Origin: Bacillus subtilis subsp. subtilis
GTDB lineage: Bacteria; Pseudomonadota; Gammaproteobacteria; Xanthomonadales; Xanthomonadaceae
Assembly: GCA_021733645.1 (NCBI GenBank)
Contig: JAHREJ010000026.1
Coordinates: 1-62,959, forward strand
Reading direction: 5' to 3'
Length of the DNA: 62,959 nucleotides
Shown here: positions 53,814 through 62,407 of the stretch, piece by piece
Layout: every line of letters begins with the position of its first letter
Position numbering within the stretch: position 1 is the stretch's first letter
The notes under the pieces: model-generated
The model's database searches: none
What the model saw: only the letters and a program-made list of their open reading frames with translations
Told to the model about the DNA's origin: nothing
Made by a program: the position numbers and the translations under genes

Positions 53814-54623
53814 TCAGCGCTGCTGCGCCTCGCAGGCGTCTCGCGCGTTGGCGGCAATCCGCGTCACCAGGCTCGCGTCTTCGCGCCGCCCCAGCCGTTC
53901 GAACGCCTTGGAGGATTCGGGCAGCAGCCGGCGCAGTGATTGACTGACCGGCACCGACCAGGTGGTCACTGCGGCATCGCCTGCGCCGGGGTCACCCAGC
54001 ACCCACGGCAGCATCAGCAACGTACGCGCGTTGGAAGCCACCACCTGCGGTGGTCGGTGCTCGTAGCGGATCACCACCCGCATGGCGGGGTCATCATCGG
54101 TCCAGATGCCGTTGGCGTAGTAATGATCCAACTGCGCTTTCAGGGAGGCACCCTGCAGCAGCGCATGCAGCCCGGCCTCGAACGCGCGCGGGGTGCACCC
54201 CGGTGCCGTCGGCAGATAGCCCGGCAGCGCCTGTTCCAGTATCCGCGCGGGCCGCACCCGGCGCGCCACTGCCTCCACGCCGCGCTCGCGCGGCCACGGT
54301 GGAGCGGAAACCGCCCACAGCAACTCGGCAACCCGTTGCGCGGGAATCGCATCGGTCACCACCGCACCCGGGTCTTCCAGGCTGTCCAGCTGCGAGCTGC
54401 GCCGGAACGTGCGTCGGCCCGCGGCCGGCTCCAACCGGTGCACCTCGTCCACCCGGCCCCGGCCGCTGTACTGGTAGCCGATCTCGATGGACTGCACGTC
54501 CTGCAAGGCGCCTGCCGGCGGGGCATGCGGCGAACTGCAGCCGGCCACCAGCACCACGCCCAGCATTTTCAGCGCGCGCGCCCAGCGCGGGAAACGGCTG
54601 ATGTTCTCCAACGATATGCCCAC
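53814..54623 (-). CDS. lipoprotein, unknown function
   Basis: A 269-residue probable lipoprotein: hydrophobic signal ARALKMLGVVLVAGC (lipobox VAGC, Cys29). Mature part is mixed alpha/beta with YQYSGRGRVDEVHRLE, GCTPRAFEAGLHALLQGASL and a WVLGDPGAGDAAV stretch. No recognised domain. Convergent with the paralogous lipoprotein, 12 bp apart. Confidence 0.65.
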   Translation of the reverse strand: MGISLENISRFPRWARALKMLGVVLVAGCSSPHAPPAGALQDVQSIEIGYQYSGRGRVDEVHRLEPAAGRRTFRRSSQLDSLEDPGAVVTDAIPAQRVAELLWAVSAPPWPRERGVEAVARRVRPARILEQALPGYLPTAPGCTPRAFEAGLHALLQGASLKAQLDHYYANGIWTDDDPAMRVVIRYEHRPPQVVASNARTLLMLPWVLGDPGAGDAAVTTWSVPVSQSLRRLLPESSKAFERLGRREDASLVTRIAANARDACEAQQR

Positions 54624-54780
54624 GTCGATTCCTGTAAGGCCCTGCAGCGCGGTATGCCGCCGGTACTATAGAGCCTCCGGCCCGGCGGCACCCTGTCCCC
54701 GGGCGCGGTCTCAGGTACGATGCCTTCCCCCTGGCTGACCTGACGCCACGCTGCCCTGCAGCCCCGGCGCCCCCACTCCC

Positions 54781-55623
54781 GTGCCCCATTACACCGGCCC
54801 CCTGCTCACCCGCCCGCTTGCCGAAGCCCTCACCCGCGCCCGCGACAGCGGCGCGACCGAATGGACCGGCTCGCTCGACCTTGGCCTGACCCGCGGCACC
54901 GCCACGCTGGCCGCCGATCATTGGGACTGGAAGGGCGAGCGCTACGATTACCCGGGCAAGACCAAGGACCGCACCCTGTACTACTGGGACGGCGAAGAGT
55001 TCCTGGCCGTGTCGCGGTTCGGTTCGGCGCTGATCAAGCTGGTGCCCACCGAGTGGGATGCCCCCACCTTCGAGATCGATGGCATCAAGATGCTGCCCAG
55101 CGCGCAGGTGTCGCCGTTCGAAGACGCCCGGCGAAAAGTGGCGCTGATCGCCCCGGCCGGCAAGACCGTGCTGGATACATGCGGCGGGCTCGGCTACTTC
55201 GCGGCGTGCTGCCTGGAAGGCGGCGTCACCCGCATCCAGTCGTTCGAAAAGAACCCGGACGTACTGTGGCTGCGCACGCTCAACCCGTGGTCGCCCGACC
55301 CGGAGGCGGCCAGCAGCGGCGGGCGCCTGTCGCTGACGCATGCCGATGTGTCGCAGGCCATTGAAGCGCTCGAAGACAGCTCGGTCGACGCCATCCTGCA
55401 CGACCCACCGCGCTTCGGTATTGCCGGCGAGTTGTATTCGCAGGTGTTCTACGACCAGTTGGCGCGGGTGATACGCAAGGGCGGGCGCATGTTCCACTAC
55501 ACCGGCGCGCCGAACAAACTCACCAGCGGCCGTGATGTGCCGCGCGAAGTGGCCAAGCGCCTGGAGAAGGCCGGATTCAAGGCCGACCTGGCCTTGGACG
55601 GCGTGCTCGCCGTTCGCCGCTGA
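54781..55623 (+). CDS. class I SAM-dependent methyltransferase
   Basis: A 280-residue Rossmann-fold methyltransferase starting at GTG. Motif I is VLDTCGGLGYF (SAM-binding glycines), motif II SFEKNPD, and the catalytic motif DPPRFG resembles DPPY-type N- or C-methylases such as spermine-synthase-like or COG2521 proteins. An N-terminal ~100-residue domain (WTGSLDLGLTRGTATL) precedes it. Substrate unknown. Transcribed alone. Confidence 0.85.
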   Translation: MPHYTGPLLTRPLAEALTRARDSGATEWTGSLDLGLTRGTATLAADHWDWKGERYDYPGKTKDRTLYYWDGEEFLAVSRFGSALIKLVPTEWDAPTFEIDGIKMLPSAQVSPFEDARRKVALIAPAGKTVLDTCGGLGYFAACCLEGGVTRIQSFEKNPDVLWLRTLNPWSPDPEAASSGGRLSLTHADVSQAIEALEDSSVDAILHDPPRFGIAGELYSQVFYDQLARVIRKGGRMFHYTGAPNKLTSGRDVPREVAKRLEKAGFKADLALDGVLAVRR

Positions 55624-55666
55624 CGTCGCCGCCCGTGTCCGGGCGACGGCGCGTGCGCGGGGCGCG

Positions 55667-55840
55667 TTAGTCTCCGCGCGGCAGCTTTGCCGCCCACATG
55701 TTGTCCACCAGGTTCGGATACGCGCGGCCGTTTTCCTCGGCCCGTTGCCGTGCGGCCTCTTTCTGTGCCGGCGACAACGGGCGCGAGACCCCGCCCTTGG
55801 GGTTGGGTTTCTTCCACGGCGGGGTGCGGGTCTGGCGCAT
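55667..55840 (-). CDS. 57-residue conserved small protein
   Basis: A small protein beginning RQTRTPPWKKPNPKGG and ending PNLVDNMWAAKLPRGD. Basic, helical middle (SPAQKEAARQRAEENG). It resembles short conserved hypotheticals of Xanthomonas and Stenotrophomonas as I remember them. Not in usual long-ORF lists because of size. Role unknown; located between the methyltransferase and the chloroperoxidase-like gene. Confidence 0.6.
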   Translation of the reverse strand: MRQTRTPPWKKPNPKGGVSRPLSPAQKEAARQRAEENGRAYPNLVDNMWAAKLPRGD

Positions 55841-55860
55841 GGGTGAATGCTACCGCACCG

Positions 55861-56673
55861 TTACTTGGCCAGGAACGCGACCAACGCCGCGTTGAACTGC
55901 TCGGCATGGCTGGCATTGCACCCGTGCGGGGCGTCTTTCAGCACCACCGCTTCGCTGCCGGCAATCGCCGCGTGGGTACGCTTGCCCGAGCCCTCGTACG
56001 GCACCGTGCCATCGCTGTCGCCGTGCAGCACCAGGGTGGGCACGGTGACCTTCTTCAGGTCCTCGCGGAAGTCGGTGGTGCCGAAGGCCTTCATGCAGCC
56101 CAGTGCGGCGGTCTGGTCGGACTGTCTGCACAACGCAATGGCTTCCTGGCGCTGTTTCTCGCTCACCTTGAGCTCGCCGTTGGCACTGAAGAAATCTTTG
56201 GTGAAGCCATCGAAGAACGTCTCGCGATCGCGCTCCAGGCCCTGCTTCATTTCATCAGCCTTGGCCTGGGTCAACGGGCCTTCGGGGTTGTCATCGGTCT
56301 TGAGCATGTACGGCGGCACCGCAGAGGCGAATACCACGCTGTGCAGGCGCTGCTCGCCATGACGGGCGATGTAGCGGGCCACTTCGCCCCCGCCCATCGA
56401 GAAGCCCACCAGCGTGGCATCGCGCAGGTCGAGGTCGTTGATCACCCCCGCCAGATCGTCGGCCAGGGTGTCGTACCCGTAGCCATCGGCCGGCGCGTCC
56501 GAACGCCCGAAACCACGGCGGTCGTAGGCCACCACGCGGTAGCCGGCGTCCTTCAGCACCGGCACCTGGGCCTTCCAGGATTCGGCCGACAGCGGCCAAC
56601 CGTGGATCAACACCACCGGGCGGCCGCTACCGCCGGTATCTTCAACGTGCAGGTGAACGCGGGAAGCAGTCAT
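55861..56673 (-). CDS. alpha/beta hydrolase, non-haem chloroperoxidase type
   Basis: A 270-residue hydrolase. Nucleophile elbow GFSMGGGE (Ser), oxyanion block LIHGWPLSAESW, DRRGFGRSDAP, acid residue in LHGDSDGTVP and the final His in APHGCNASH. This is the pattern of bacterial perhydrolase/chloroperoxidase-like esterases; actual substrate unknown. Monocistronic. The 740 bp before the next gene has no certain coding sequence. Confidence 0.88.
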   Translation of the reverse strand: MTASRVHLHVEDTGGSGRPVVLIHGWPLSAESWKAQVPVLKDAGYRVVAYDRRGFGRSDAPADGYGYDTLADDLAGVINDLDLRDATLVGFSMGGGEVARYIARHGEQRLHSVVFASAVPPYMLKTDDNPEGPLTQAKADEMKQGLERDRETFFDGFTKDFFSANGELKVSEKQRQEAIALCRQSDQTAALGCMKAFGTTDFREDLKKVTVPTLVLHGDSDGTVPYEGSGKRTHAAIAGSEAVVLKDAPHGCNASHAEQFNAALVAFLAK

Positions 56674-56895
56674 GGAAACTCCGAAGGTGGGGGGAAAGCG
56701 AGTGGCCGATGCTAGGCACAGGGCACAGCACGGCCCGTGAAAAATTTCGCTGCATCCTCTACGCCGCGTGCACAGCCGTGCGCGCGCACGCCATGCTCAT
56801 GGCGCGGTGTGCAGGGGATGAATCGCGCATCATCCACCCCGGCTTGACCCCTCCACACACCTACGTGCGTCGGCCATCGTGGCAACCCGATGCAT

Positions 56896-56932
56896 CGGCT
56901 CGCCTGTCTCAACCGGTGAGACAGGCGAGCCG
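56896..56932. repeat. 16-bp perfect inverted repeat
   Basis: CGGCTCGCCTGTCTCA (56896-56911) pairs exactly with TGAGACAGGCGAGCCG (56917-56932) around a 5-base loop. GATGCA (56889) and TGCATC (56938-56943) extend the stem with a bulge. No T-run. Could be a terminator, leader hairpin or dimer operator. Confidence 0.6.
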
Positions 56933-56971
56933 CATGCTGCATCCCGTACCACCCCACGGAGACCGGGACAA

Positions 56972-57256
56972 ATGGACCCTCGCCCGCTTTATCCCCGCGC
57001 CACCGCTCCGGCCGTGCTGGCCCTGCCGCGTGTTGCCTGCGGCGGCCTGGCCCGCACATTGTTGCTGCACGGCGTGGGCGCACACCCCGCTTCGCGCGCC
57101 GCGTTGCGCACGGCACTGCGCAGTAGCACCCCGGCCGGGACCTGCCAGTGTTGCCCCGCCGCTCCGCGTTCGCACGCGTGTGCCACGTCTCCGGCCGCCC
57201 GCAGCGCGGCGGGCACGGGTAGCAAGACGGCGTGCGTGGCCAGCGCCAGCGCCTGA
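56972..57256 (+). CDS. possible small protein, uncertain
   Basis: A 94-residue reading with a GGAGA motif 9 bases before the ATG. The product is Ala/Thr/Ser/Cys-rich (LHGVGAHPASRAALRTALRS..., CQCCPAAP). It may be real, but its composition is what high GC alone can produce. Listed so that it can be tested. Confidence 0.2.
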   Translation: MDPRPLYPRATAPAVLALPRVACGGLARTLLLHGVGAHPASRAALRTALRSSTPAGTCQCCPAAPRSHACATSPAARSAAGTGSKTACVASASA

Positions 57257-57337
57257 GCGCACGCGTTTCGCCCCCGCCCCGCAGACCCACATCCAGGTGC
57301 CACGGGTCCCCTCGCGTGGTCCGTGGCGCGCCCCATT

Positions 57338-57404
57338 ACTAATTACATAGTTGACATGCCGAGCGCGGCGGGCGCACGATCCGATCATCAACTAAAAAAC
57401 CAGT
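57338..57404 (+). promoter_or_regulatory. BlaI-type operator dyads before blaI
   Basis: Two copies of ACTA-N6-YAGT: 57338-57351 (ACTA...TAGT) and 57391-57404 (ACTA...CAGT), 53 bp apart, about five helical turns. TTGACA (57351-57356) is a -35-like box overlapping the first. MecI/BlaI operators are AC/TA-rich dyads of this kind, so autoregulation is likely. No convincing -10 is seen. Confidence 0.55.
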
Positions 57405-57412
57405 AGACAGCG

Positions 57413-57808
57413 ATGGCCCGCCCCAGTTCGCCCACCCTGACCGACTCCGAGCGCCGCATCCTCGAAGTGCTGTGGAAGACCAAGGAAGCCTCCGTGCGCG
57501 AGGTGACCGACGCGCTGTCGAAGAAGAAGCCGGTGGCCTACACCACCGTGCTCACCATGTTCAAAGTGCTGGAAAAGAAGGGCCTGGTGACCTACCGCAG
57601 CGAGGGCCGCGCGTTCATCTACAGCGCCGCCATCAGCCGCAGCGAGGCCCGCCGCCAGGCACTGGAAAACCTGCTGAAGTCGTTCTTCAACGACTCGCCC
57701 AGCGTGCTGGCCCAGCACCTCATCGACGAACACGACATGGAGGCCGACGAACTGGCCGCCTTGCAGAAGCGCGTTGACGAGGCGAGCACCCCGGGGAAGT
57801 CGACATGA
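57413..57808 (+). CDS. blaI: BlaI/MecI/CopY family transcriptional repressor
   Basis: A 131-residue repressor with an N-terminal winged HTH (LTDSERRILEVLWKTKEASV, then YTTVLTMFKVLEKKGLV; residues ~8-75) and a C-terminal dimerisation helix region (~85-131), where proteolysis by the partner normally occurs. It ends with overlap of 4 bp into the M56 gene (ATGA, 57805-57808), so they are coupled. Upstream ACTA-N6-YAGT dyads suggest autoregulation. Probably inactivated by the downstream M56 membrane peptidase. Confidence 0.93.
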   Translation: MARPSSPTLTDSERRILEVLWKTKEASVREVTDALSKKKPVAYTTVLTMFKVLEKKGLVTYRSEGRAFIYSAAISRSEARRQALENLLKSFFNDSPSVLAQHLIDEHDMEADELAALQKRVDEASTPGKST

Positions 57809-59358
57809 GCGCACACACCGCCCACACCCTGCTGACCCTGGCCATGCAGCACCTGTGGCATGCCGCGCTGTTGCTGGCCCTGGTGCTGCTGCTGGTGCAG
57901 CGCGCGCGCCTCAGCGCCGAGGCGCGCTCCTGGGTGCTCTGCGGGGCCTTCGCATTGGCCGCGGTGTCGCCGCTGCTGGTGCTGCTGCCGCGCGAAGCGG
58001 TCACCGTAGCCGAGGCCGCGGTCGCCCTGCCCACTGCAGCACAGTCGACCCCACTGCCGAGCTCCGCTGCGCCGGCCGCGCCAGCATCACCCACTGCATC
58101 ACTGGCCGCTTTCGTCCCCACCGCGCTGCAGGCGTTGGCGATGCTCTGGCTGCTCGGCACGCTGTGGGGGCTGCTGCGCCTGGCGCAGGGCATCTGGCAG
58201 GCACGACGGCTGCACCGTGCCGCATGTCCTTCACCCGCGCTGGATGCCCTGCTGGGCCCGGCGCTGCCGCGCGGCAGCGGCGTTGCCCTGTCTGATGCGG
58301 TGGCCGGCCCGATGGTGGTGGGCCTGTTCGCCCCGCGCATCCTGGTGCCGCCGCACCTGGCCAGCACGTTGTCGCCCCCGGCGTTGCGCGACCTGCTGCT
58401 GCATGAAGCGGCGCATGTGCAGCGACGCGATCTCTGGGTAACCGCCCTGCAGCGCACCCTGCTCGCGGTGTATTGGTGGAGCCCGTGCCTGCGCATGCTG
58501 GGCAACCGGCTGGAGCTGGCCCGCGAAATGGCCTGCGATACCCGCGCCGCACACCGCTCCAGCAGTGGCCGCGACTACGCCGATTCGCTGCTGCGCGGTA
58601 TCGCCGGCATGGTGCAGCACCGCCCACAGGGCGCCGCATTGGCCGTGGGCATGTCGGGCAGCCGCAGTGGGCTGACGCAGCGCGTGGACGGGCTGCTGCA
58701 GTTGCAGCGTGGGCAGGTGAGCTGGCGTACCCGGTTGCGCTGGAGCGCCCTGTGCCTGGCGGCCATGGCCACGCACGTCGGCGTCACCGTGGCCGCCACG
58801 CCGCGCTTGGGCGCGCCGATTGTGGCGGCGCCCGACAGCGCCCCCGCTACACGCACCGCGTCCGCACAGGCCGAACGCCTGCTCGACGCCGCCGCAGAAG
58901 GCGACCTCGCGCAGGTGCGGCACCTGGTGCAGTCCGGCGTCGCGGTGGATACCCGGCTTCCCGGTGACGGCACCGCGCTCATCGCCGCCGCGCGCCACGG
59001 GCAACTGGCCACGGTAGACGCCCTGCTCGCCCTGGGGGCCACGCCGGACCTGGCCTCGCGTGGCGACGGCAATCCGCTGATCGCCGCCGCACGCCGCGGC
59101 CACCTGCCGGTGGTGGCGCGGCTGGTAGGCGCCGGTGCCGACGTCAACCGCATCGTCGCCTACGACGAAACCCCGCTGATCAACGCCGCCCGCTCCGGCG
59201 ATATGGACACCGTGGCCTACCTGGTCAACCACGGTGCCGACGTCAACCTGGGCGTGGTGGCCGACGCCGGGCAGTGGCGCTCGCCATTGAACCAGGCGCG
59301 CAACAGCCGCGTGCGCGACTACCTGATCCAGCGCGGCGCCGTCACCGGCCGCCGCTGA
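57805..59358 (+). CDS. M56 membrane metallopeptidase (BlaR1-like) with ankyrin-repeat sensor
   Basis: A 517-residue protein. Hydrophobic segments near 15-32, 45-62, 108-130 and a last one near 312-332; the M56 zinc motif HEAAH is at residues 200-204, with the downstream Glu/Asp pair in ELAREMACD (237-245). In BlaR1/MecR1 a penicillin-binding sensor follows. Here, after the last helix, residues ~350-515 form about five ankyrin repeats (DGTALIAAARHGQLATVDALLALGA; NPLIAAARRGHLPVVARLV). The repeats are probably periplasmic. It likely cleaves BlaI after an envelope signal. Confidence 0.88.
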   Translation: MSAHTAHTLLTLAMQHLWHAALLLALVLLLVQRARLSAEARSWVLCGAFALAAVSPLLVLLPREAVTVAEAAVALPTAAQSTPLPSSAAPAAPASPTASLAAFVPTALQALAMLWLLGTLWGLLRLAQGIWQARRLHRAACPSPALDALLGPALPRGSGVALSDAVAGPMVVGLFAPRILVPPHLASTLSPPALRDLLLHEAAHVQRRDLWVTALQRTLLAVYWWSPCLRMLGNRLELAREMACDTRAAHRSSSGRDYADSLLRGIAGMVQHRPQGAALAVGMSGSRSGLTQRVDGLLQLQRGQVSWRTRLRWSALCLAAMATHVGVTVAATPRLGAPIVAAPDSAPATRTASAQAERLLDAAAEGDLAQVRHLVQSGVAVDTRLPGDGTALIAAARHGQLATVDALLALGATPDLASRGDGNPLIAAARRGHLPVVARLVGAGADVNRIVAYDETPLINAARSGDMDTVAYLVNHGADVNLGVVADAGQWRSPLNQARNSRVRDYLIQRGAVTGRR

Positions 59359-59496
59359 CCCCACGCGTCCACCGCGCGTAACCCGCCCCTGCAACACCCG
59401 GCGTGGTGGCCGCCCGGCCATCACCGGCCGGCTGCGGCCTGCGTTTGGCAACGCCGCATCGGTTTTCCGCCCGCACACCCCACCCCGAGGTTCCGC

Positions 59497-61056
59497 ATGG
59501 TTTCGATCCGTCGCGCTTCCCCTGCCGTCCCCGTGCTGCCGCCCCGCCATGTCCGGTTGCGTGGCGCACTGGCCACCACGCTCTCACTGCTGCTGGCCCT
59601 GCCCGCCGTCGCCGCCGACCGTCACGACACCGCCATCGACAGCGCGCTGACCGCCGGCCTGCGCCCCAGCGTGGTGCCCGCCAGCGACCCGCTGCCGCGC
59701 TGGTCGCTGCAGGCGCGCATGGTCCACTACCACGTGCCCGGTGTGGCCATCGCAGTGCTGCGTGACGGCAAGCTGGTGCACAGCGCCGGCTACGGCCTGC
59801 GCCAGGCCGGTAGCCGCGATGCCGTGGACGCCGACACGTTGTTCTCGGTGGGCTCGGTCAGCAAAGTCATCACCGCGGCCACCACGCTGCGCCTGGTGGC
59901 CGATGGCAGTCTTGCGCTGGACCAGGACATCAGCACCTACCTGCGCCGCTGGAAGGTGCCCGCGACGCCCACCACCCCGAACCCGCAGGTGAGCCTGCGC
60001 ATGCTGATGTCGCACACCGCCGGGCTGGGCGTGCACGGCTTTGCCGACTACCTGCCGGGCGAACCGCTGCCCACGCTGCTGCAAACGCTGGACGGCATCG
60101 CCCCCGCCAAGAACAGACCGGTGCGCCTGATCCACGCACCCGGCGAGCGCGGCGACTATTCCGGTGGCGGCGTGATGGTGGAACAGCAGGTGCTTGAAGA
60201 TGCCAGTGGCCAGCCGCTGGATGCACTGGCCCGCTCGCAGGTGTTCACGCCGCTGCACATGCAGCGCAGCCGCTTCACCACCCCGCCGGACAGCAGCGAC
60301 AACATCGCCAAGGCCCACGATGGCGACGGCGCGCCCACCGCCCTGCCGCGCGGCTGGCAATCCTTCCCCGAGGCCGGTGCGTCGGGCCTGTGGACCAGCG
60401 CCAATGACCTGGCCGCTTTCGTGGCGGCGCTGACCAACAGCTATCGCGCGCCAGGCGGATTCCTGCCGCAACCGATCGCCATCGACATGATGACCGAGGT
60501 ATCGCCAAGCTGGCACGGCCTGGGCCCGCGTCTGGATGGCAGCGGTACCACCCGCATCTTCCACCACGGCGGCTCCAACGACAGCTACCGCGCCTGGATC
60601 GAAGGCTATCTGGACAGCGGCGACGGCCTGGTCATCCTCACCAATGGCGAGAACGGCGCCGAGCTCACCACCGAGATCCGCAATGCCCTGTCCGACGCAC
60701 TGGGCCGCGGCGTGAACCCGCCCGTACGCCCCATCGCGCTGGACCTGCACGCACCGGCCTATGCCGACTACGTCGGCGTGTTCGAGCAGGACCGTGCGGT
60801 GCCAATGGCGCACCGCGGCGCCCTGGCCGACATCTTCGACATTCCGGCATTGCAGGTGAAGGTGGCCAGCGGGCAGGTGCGCGTGGGCGTCGCCGGACGG
60901 CCGCAGGACGGGGTAGTACTGCCGCTTGCCCCCAACCGCTTCGTGTCACCGGATATCGACGGACTGCAGATCGAGTTCCACCGCGATGCGTGGGGCAACG
61001 TCAACGCGTTGAGCGTGGTGCATGGCGAGGCGCGCGCGTACTACGTGCGCAAGTGA
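59497..61056 (+). CDS. periplasmic serine hydrolase, class C beta-lactamase fold
   Basis: A 519-residue exported hydrolase: signal peptide ending near residue 40 (LALPAVAADR), beta-lactamase domain with SVSK (Ser120 to Lys123), Tyr-containing DYSGGG at ~215 (YxN altered) and HHGGSN as the KTG-like element, plus a ~120-residue C-terminal beta domain (YADYVGVFEQD). More likely a peptidase or esterase on peptidoglycan than a true beta-lactamase. 138 bp after the M56 gene; the context makes it a candidate target of the BlaI/M56-ankyrin switch. Confidence 0.88.
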   Translation: MVSIRRASPAVPVLPPRHVRLRGALATTLSLLLALPAVAADRHDTAIDSALTAGLRPSVVPASDPLPRWSLQARMVHYHVPGVAIAVLRDGKLVHSAGYGLRQAGSRDAVDADTLFSVGSVSKVITAATTLRLVADGSLALDQDISTYLRRWKVPATPTTPNPQVSLRMLMSHTAGLGVHGFADYLPGEPLPTLLQTLDGIAPAKNRPVRLIHAPGERGDYSGGGVMVEQQVLEDASGQPLDALARSQVFTPLHMQRSRFTTPPDSSDNIAKAHDGDGAPTALPRGWQSFPEAGASGLWTSANDLAAFVAALTNSYRAPGGFLPQPIAIDMMTEVSPSWHGLGPRLDGSGTTRIFHHGGSNDSYRAWIEGYLDSGDGLVILTNGENGAELTTEIRNALSDALGRGVNPPVRPIALDLHAPAYADYVGVFEQDRAVPMAHRGALADIFDIPALQVKVASGQVRVGVAGRPQDGVVLPLAPNRFVSPDIDGLQIEFHRDAWGNVNALSVVHGEARAYYVRK

Positions 61057-61064
61057 CCGCGGCA

Positions 61065-61093
61065 CGCGCTGCAACGCCAGACGTTGCAGCGCG
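61065..61093. terminator. hairpin between convergent genes
   Basis: CGCGCTGCAACG (61065-61076) pairs with CGTTGCAGCGCG (61082-61093) around CCAGA, just after the serine hydrolase stop and before the stop of the convergent membrane protein. No T-run. Confidence 0.55.
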
Positions 61094-61107
61094 CTGGCGG
61101 TAACCGC

Positions 61108-62148
61108 TCAGGCCAGCGCCGCCGAATGCCGCAACGGCACGCGGTGTTCGCCCAGCACCGCATAGCTCACGGTGAGGGGTGCGCCGGGAACAAGCGTGGT
61201 CTGCAGCGCACTGGCCTTGCCGGCCGCGTGCAGCAGATGCCAGTACCCGCCCAGCCGCGCGAACAGCGCATGCTCAACGCCCTGGCGACCATCATTGCGA
61301 CGCGCCCACATCAGTTCCTGCACGGGCCCGCTGACGGTATGGCGGCGCAGCTGCCCGCGCTGCAGCCACAGCCGCGCCATCGGCGCCCACACACCCAGCA
61401 GCCACAGCAGCGCAACGCCCACGCCGGCCCACAGCCACACGCGGACACCTGCGCCGATGGCAGGCACTGCGGCCAGCACGGCAATGCCCAGCAGCATTGC
61501 GCCCACCAGCCACGCTACAGCACGCAGTGCTGCACGCGGGCGCGCGGTTAGGTCGCGCCAATCCTGTGCGTCCATCGGGGCGGGCGTGTCGGCTATCGCC
61601 GTCATGCCGGGGTAGTCCACCTGCAGCAGGTGACCCGGATGCGCCGCGCTCCATACCAAACGCAGCGGTGTGCCCGGTGCGGGGCCGACGACATGCTGCG
61701 GCACGAAGCCGGAGAGCGCGTCGGTGCCGGGCGACTCCTCCAGCACGCTGTGCAGCACGCCCTGCAGCGCATAGTTGCGCGGCAGTCGCGCAAAGCGTTC
61801 CTGTTGCGGCAGGATGACCGCACGCTGCAGCACACCGTCCACCACGGCCACCTGCGGCAAGGCCAACGCCGCCTGCAACCACGCCAACCGGCGACGCCGC
61901 ACCACCGCCGCAGCCACAATGCCGGCCACCCCAACCAGTGCCGCAATCGTCATCGGCACCCAAGTGGGTGCAGCATGCGCGCGGTGCAGGCCCAGCCAGC
62001 CGAAGTAGGCAGTGATGGCCACCGCCAGGCAGACGGCCATCAACAGCCATACATTGCCGGCGGCGCGTTGGCGGGTAAGGTCCGCGTGCAGGCGGGCGCG
62101 GAGGTCGGCGGGCATCGCGGTGAGGGTGCGCGAGGAAGGTGGGGACAT
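61108..62148 (-). CDS. membrane hypothetical protein
   Basis: A 346-residue protein with four hydrophobic segments: residues ~34-52, ~62-84 and a pair near 212-262. The central cytoplasmic or periplasmic part (~90-205) contains YALQGVLHSVLEE and LLQVDYPGMTAI. Repeated His near LRRHTVSG and HRVPLRHSA. No family recognised. Codon use is like the core genome, so it probably marks the last core gene before the accessory region. Confidence 0.65.
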   Translation of the reverse strand: MSPPSSRTLTAMPADLRARLHADLTRQRAAGNVWLLMAVCLAVAITAYFGWLGLHRAHAAPTWVPMTIAALVGVAGIVAAAVVRRRRLAWLQAALALPQVAVVDGVLQRAVILPQQERFARLPRNYALQGVLHSVLEESPGTDALSGFVPQHVVGPAPGTPLRLVWSAAHPGHLLQVDYPGMTAIADTPAPMDAQDWRDLTARPRAALRAVAWLVGAMLLGIAVLAAVPAIGAGVRVWLWAGVGVALLWLLGVWAPMARLWLQRGQLRRHTVSGPVQELMWARRNDGRQGVEHALFARLGGYWHLLHAAGKASALQTTLVPGAPLTVSYAVLGEHRVPLRHSAALA

Positions 62149-62239
62149 CCGTAGTCTCGGTAGCGGTGCGTCAACGATGGACGCGACCGTTGATTATCGC
62201 GCAAGGCGCGGGCGGGACGGCGCGCTATGCGGGATTTTC

Positions 62240-62266
62240 TAAAGAAACGCGAGTGCCGGCCGCTAA
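62240..62266 (+). promoter_or_regulatory. orphan sigma-28-like promoter
   Basis: TAAAGAAA (62240-62247), 11 bases, GCCGCTAA (62259-62266), against the FliA consensus TAAAGTTT-N11-GCCGATAA. The spacing is exact. The only downstream reading before the DUF262 gene is a 20-codon ORF with an AGAAGGAA site (ATG at 62320). It may have served a flagellar-regulon gene now lost to insertion. Confidence 0.5.
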
Positions 62267-62407
62267 GTCCGCTGACAGACACGCCTCTTCGTCAGGAGCA
62301 GCGGCGAGAAGGAAATGCACGATGTCCCACTGCACGGCCACGCAAGTACGGGCCACGTGCGACACAGCTATGATTGAGAGTCACCATATGGAACAGGGGA
62401 ACGTCCA

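Larger units (their letters stand above)
56674..57412. other. 740-bp spacer upstream of blaI with a strong hairpin
   Basis: No firm gene. It holds a 16-bp perfect stem at 56896-56932 and possibly a small ORF from 56972. The right end (57330-57412) is the AT-rich blaI promoter region. Coding potential on either strand is weak. Confidence 0.5.

Noticed and set aside
56712..57290. 192-codon minus-strand ORF in the blaI upstream gap
   Set aside because: Arg/Cys/Pro-rich composition typical of GC-driven open frames; no start signal or motif.
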